Below are positions 6,730 through 7,036 of a stretch of 7,036 nt of DNA, piece by piece. This DNA comes from Gemmatimonadota bacterium (GTDB taxonomy: Bacteria > GCA-2686955). The notes below the pieces were generated by a model. It did no database searches. It worked only from the letters and a program-made list of their open reading frames with translations, and had not been told where the DNA came from. Within the stretch, counting starts at the first letter, position 1. Every line of letters begins with the position of its first letter. The stretch lies in contig NYZA01000158.1 of NCBI GenBank assembly GCA_002686955.1, forward strand, positions 1-7,036, given 5' to 3'. Made by a program: the position numbers and the translations under genes.

Positions 6730-6900
6730 CGCCGCTCCGTGACCACTGTCCCAGGCCGTCCGCCGGACTGTCGTCCAGCCTCGAATCGAACACTCGACTT
6801 TGGCGCAGTCGCATATGCGCATAGCCTAACCGAGAGATCGGCCGAGCGTTGCTCGCGTCGAAGTGGCGAAGTCAATTCCGTATGCGGTCCGCGATAGTGG
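6730..6900. promoter_or_regulatory. Upstream region of the GH16-like gene, with a 10-bp palindrome
   Basis: No gene is evident here. The only eye-catching site is the perfect palindrome CGCATATGCG (6810-6819), about 95 bases before the GH16-like ATG. It could be an operator half-site pair or chance. On the minus strand a TTGACT (about 6867-6872) resembles a -35 box, but no -10 box follows at proper spacing. The promoter role is inferred from position. Confidence 0.25.
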
Positions 6901-6904
6901 GGCT

Positions 6905-7036
6905 AGGAGCCTGTTGCGCATAGACTTTCGAGCCCGGTATTCGAGCTCGTTTCGAGATTAAGGAGCCGAGTCCGCGGGAAGGCTGGTTGCCTTTCAAGGA
7001 CTTGGCGACGCAGAGATCGGAACGAAGGCGGATGCC
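6905..7036. repeat. Putative repeat or insertion-element end at the right edge
   Basis: This stretch is non-coding as far as can be seen. It begins with GGAGCCTGTTGCGCA (6906-6920), a string like the GAGCCTGTTGC / GCAACAGGCTC ends of many insertion sequences. It then has GAGCTCGTTTCGAGATT (6943-6959), close to GAGCTATTTCGAGGATT in the left-edge hairpin (42-58), and it ends in GGATGCC (7030-7036), also found at 97-103. AGGAGCC occurs twice (6905-6911 and 6961-6967). No transposase reading frame is in the window. The similarity is short and judged by eye, so the family link is tentative. Confidence 0.35.

Noticed and set aside
1-7036. CRISPR array, tRNA/rRNA, transposase, toxin-antitoxin or defence genes
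   Set aside because: No regularly spaced direct repeats, cloverleaf-like sequence or recognisable transposase, nuclease or toxin motifs were seen on either strand.

Overview
The window is GC-rich bacterial DNA. The gene content suggests a Gram-negative organism of the Candidatus Eisenbacteria / FCB-margin kind. It has a beta-helix protein with a C-terminal FlgD-like Ig (sorting-type) domain, a small secreted cysteine-paired protein of a type common in Planctomycetes and Eisenbacteria, a GH16-like secreted protein, and type II secretion / type IV pilus (GspF/PilC) sequence. This lineage call is an inference from domain style, with no marker gene to confirm it.

Layout, left to right. Positions 1-125 hold a long imperfect hairpin that looks like part of a dispersed intergenic repeat. 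A small secreted protein (163-561, minus) diverges from a frameshifted beta-helix/FlgD-Ig protein (693-1683, plus). A degraded plus-strand gene (about 1843-2411), perhaps GspL/PilM-like, runs into the 3' end of an intact minus-strand MscS-family channel (2377-4002). Upstream of the channel on the same strand is a GspF/PilC gene (4096 to about 5062) with a +1 frameshift at about 4849 and no N-terminus. Head-to-head with it is a plus-strand secreted-type protein fragment (5114-5578) that also lacks a recognisable N-terminus. An intact secreted GH16-like protein (5606-6715, minus) converges on that fragment. The right edge (6905-7036) carries sequence with short similarities to the left-edge repeat.

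Functionally this is a mix of cell-envelope and secretion genes: three or four exported proteins, one membrane channel, and remnants of a secretion/pilus platform. They do not form an obvious single pathway. I see no defence system, CRISPR array, RNA gene or complete mobile element.

The most striking property is how many genes are broken. Four of the seven have a frameshift, a missing end or both, while MscS, GH16 and the small secreted protein look intact. This is either real decay and rearrangement between repeats, or indel errors and a misjoin in a draft or metagenomic assembly. Sequence alone cannot decide.
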